Source: Spirochaeta sp. (lineage in GTDB: Bacteria > Spirochaetota > Spirochaetia > DSM-2461). From it: 6,187 bases of DNA. The translations under genes were made by a program, and so were the position numbers. The notes under the pieces were generated by a model, which saw nothing but the letters and a program-made list of their open reading frames with translations, had not been told where the DNA came from and did no database searches. Position 1 is the stretch's first letter, and each line of letters begins with the position of its first letter. This document shows positions 4,957 to 6,187 of the stretch, piece after piece. The stretch lies in the NCBI GenBank assembly GCA_030592625.1, contig JAUVIY010000164.1:1-6187 (forward strand), read 5' to 3'.

Positions 4957-6187
4957 TTATACCCGGAAATTCCCCTGTCCGTCAGGACCTGAAGTGCTGA
5001 TGTGCGCATGAAGACGGGCAATATCTACCTGAAGTGAGGCCGTGTACTCTCCACTTCGACGTTCGATCCGAATAACATGTCCGTCCTCTTCCATCGTAAC
5101 TTCAATTTCATTCGTACCGAATGCCGGATGAGTGTTGCGGAATTCCATCAGCTTCAGCAGGCGTTTTACCACCGGCCGCTGCAGCTCATGTTCGGCTTCC
5201 TCAATACTGTAACCATGGCGATTGATATCCCGACCCTGCCGGGTCCGTTCCACGAGGTCGACGTCATTCGAACCGGCGAACAGACCGACGTAATACACCT
5301 GGGGTATGCCGGGAGCAAAGAACTGGACCGCCCGGGCCGCCAGGTATGCATCGTCATCCTCCCCGACAGCGGAATAATAAGTACAGTTGATCTGGTAGAG
5401 GTCCAGATTTCCATATATTGCCGAAGAATAGCGCCGGTTCACGTTGGATCCCTTCTCGTACAGGGCGTTCACCGTGTATTCGATCTGATCTTGTGTCAGA
5501 AGGTCGGCTACATCCACAATACCGATACCGTCATGGGTGTCCAGGGTGGTGATGCAATTCCGGGGGCAGTTTGTGAGCCAATCTTTCAGAGGCTCGCCAT
5601 TGCCGGAATACAGAGCGAACAGCAGCAGCATGGGCAGGGCAAAATCGTAGACCGGCAGATCCCAACCCGCCAGACGTTCCTGGTATGAATGATGTTCATG
5701 AACCTCGGGTAGAAGTTCCACCCCGAAGGGCGCGGCTATGGCCTTGCATCGCTCAAAAAGCTCGATGATTTCCGGTTCTTCGAAGAAGAAACGGGTTCCA
5801 GGCTTCTTGGTGGCATAACCGGCAGCATCCAGCCGGACCAGGCGGATACCACGGTGACTGCAGAGAGCCTTGAGCTCCTCTTCGAGCCAGGCACGGCCTG
5901 TATCGGAGAATACATTAATATCAATCTGCTCCTCGCTGAAAGTGCACCAGGTATCTCTGGTGGTACCGTCTGTAAAGGTGACCGGGATCCAGGGATTCCG
6001 AGGTTTGCGGGTATAGATCCGTTCCCGATCTTCTGTGGGAACACCGTTCGGATAGAGGCGGTCTACGGGTATAAAGAGACCGTCCCATGGAGAGTCCGCC
6101 CCCTTTTCCCTCCAGTCAAGAAACCACATGGAGAGAACCGAGACATGGTTCAACATGAAATCCACCGTCAGATCAAAATCATCTCCC
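4957..6187 (-). CDS. Sucrose phosphorylase-type glycoside hydrolase (GH13 subfamily 18), N-terminus beyond window
   Basis: The frame runs from the stop TAA (4957-4959) to the right edge without a start. GTG at 6163-6165 is the internal Val of DLTVDFMLNHVS, so about 80 N-terminal residues are missing. Numbering from that Val, the GH13 catalytic set is complete: nucleophile Asp113 in RLDAAGYATKKPGT, acid/base Glu154 in LLPEVHEHH and stabiliser Asp212 in TLDTHDGIG. Other family marks are TWCTFSEEQIDI (72-83), YDFALPMLLL (173-182), NLDLYQINCTYYSA (253-266), FFAPGIPQVYYVGL (282-295) and GRDINRH (311-317). The reaction is sucrose + phosphate giving glucose-1-phosphate + fructose by a retaining mechanism in the cytoplasm. 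Relatives use sucrose-6F-phosphate, glucosylglycerol or glucosylglycerate. The following fructokinase gene favours free sucrose. Where most relatives have Arg in 'NH.SR.S..F', this protein has Val (NHVSVLSMWF). Confidence 0.9.
   Translation of the reverse strand, partial: GDDFDLTVDFMLNHVSVLSMWFLDWREKGADSPWDGLFIPVDRLYPNGVPTEDRERIYTRKPRNPWIPVTFTDGTTRDTWCTFSEEQIDINVFSDTGRAWLEEELKALCSHRGIRLVRLDAAGYATKKPGTRFFFEEPEIIELFERCKAIAAPFGVELLPEVHEHHSYQERLAGWDLPVYDFALPMLLLFALYSGNGEPLKDWLTNCPRNCITTLDTHDGIGIVDVADLLTQDQIEYTVNALYEKGSNVNRRYSSAIYGNLDLYQINCTYYSAVGEDDDAYLAARAVQFFAPGIPQVYYVGLFAGSNDVDLVERTRQGRDINRHGYSIEEAEHELQRPVVKRLLKLMEFRNTHPAFGTNEIEVTMEEDGHVIRIERRSGEYTASLQVDIARLHAHISTSGPDGQGNFRV

Noticed and set aside
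5077..5688. Plus-strand open frame (203 codons) opposite the sucrose phosphorylase gene
   Set aside because: It is antisense to conserved catalytic regions of the GH13 enzyme, and I recognise no domain in its translation.
6163..6165. GTG as the start of the phosphorylase gene
   Set aside because: The frame stays open to the window edge, and the residues before it (DLT-V-DFMLNH) continue a conserved GH13 strand, so this Val is internal.
1..6187. Mobile element, phage, CRISPR, toxin-antitoxin or defence system
   Set aside because: There are no transposase, integrase, repeat-spacer array or terminal repeats. WYL regulators occur in some defence loci, but no effector genes accompany this one.

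Overview
The window reads like ordinary chromosomal DNA of a bacterium with moderately high GC (mid-50s percent by eye). The coding is compact, most Shine-Dalgarno sites are good, and there are no phage, transposon, CRISPR or RNA genes. The MnmG protein, especially its N-terminal third, resembles spirochaete versions from memory, so a Spirochaetota host is my tentative guess; no alignment was run. Gene order by strand is + / - / + + + / - / -.

Left part (1-2061). The first 135 bases are the C-terminal end of a PEP-utilising 'swivel' (mobile, phosphohistidine) domain protein that begins outside the window. Its stop codon directly abuts the stop codon of a convergent full-length mnmG (136-2061, minus), the FAD enzyme that modifies the wobble uridine of several tRNAs. 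mnmG is divergent from the next gene across only 42 bp, and its best promoter candidate lies inside the start of that neighbour.

Middle (2062-3992). Three small plus-strand genes lie in tandem: a DinB-superfamily four-helix protein with its three-His metal site, a cysteine-rich DUF3795 protein (11 Cys in 112 residues), and a YafY-type HTH-WYL transcription regulator. Each has a strong ribosome binding site and a TAnAAT-like -10 element just upstream. The spacers carry inverted repeats: 9 bp arms before DUF3795, 7 bp arms over the DUF3795 stop, and a 10 bp palindrome beside the regulator's TATAAT. This looks like a small regulated accessory cluster of unknown role.

Right part (4000-6187, minus strand). 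A sucrose phosphorylase-type GH13_18 enzyme (5' end beyond the window) is followed after 24 bp by a PfkB-family fructokinase, very probably one operon. Phosphorolysis of sucrose gives glucose-1-phosphate plus fructose, and the kinase would turn fructose into fructose-6-phosphate. Together they form a compact, ATP-saving cytoplasmic route for sucrose. The operon ends 7 bp from the 3' end of the convergent WYL regulator, with no visible terminator.

I found no clearly novel system. The most useful leads are the DinB/DUF3795/WYL cluster with its inverted repeats and the exact acceptor specificity of the phosphorylase.
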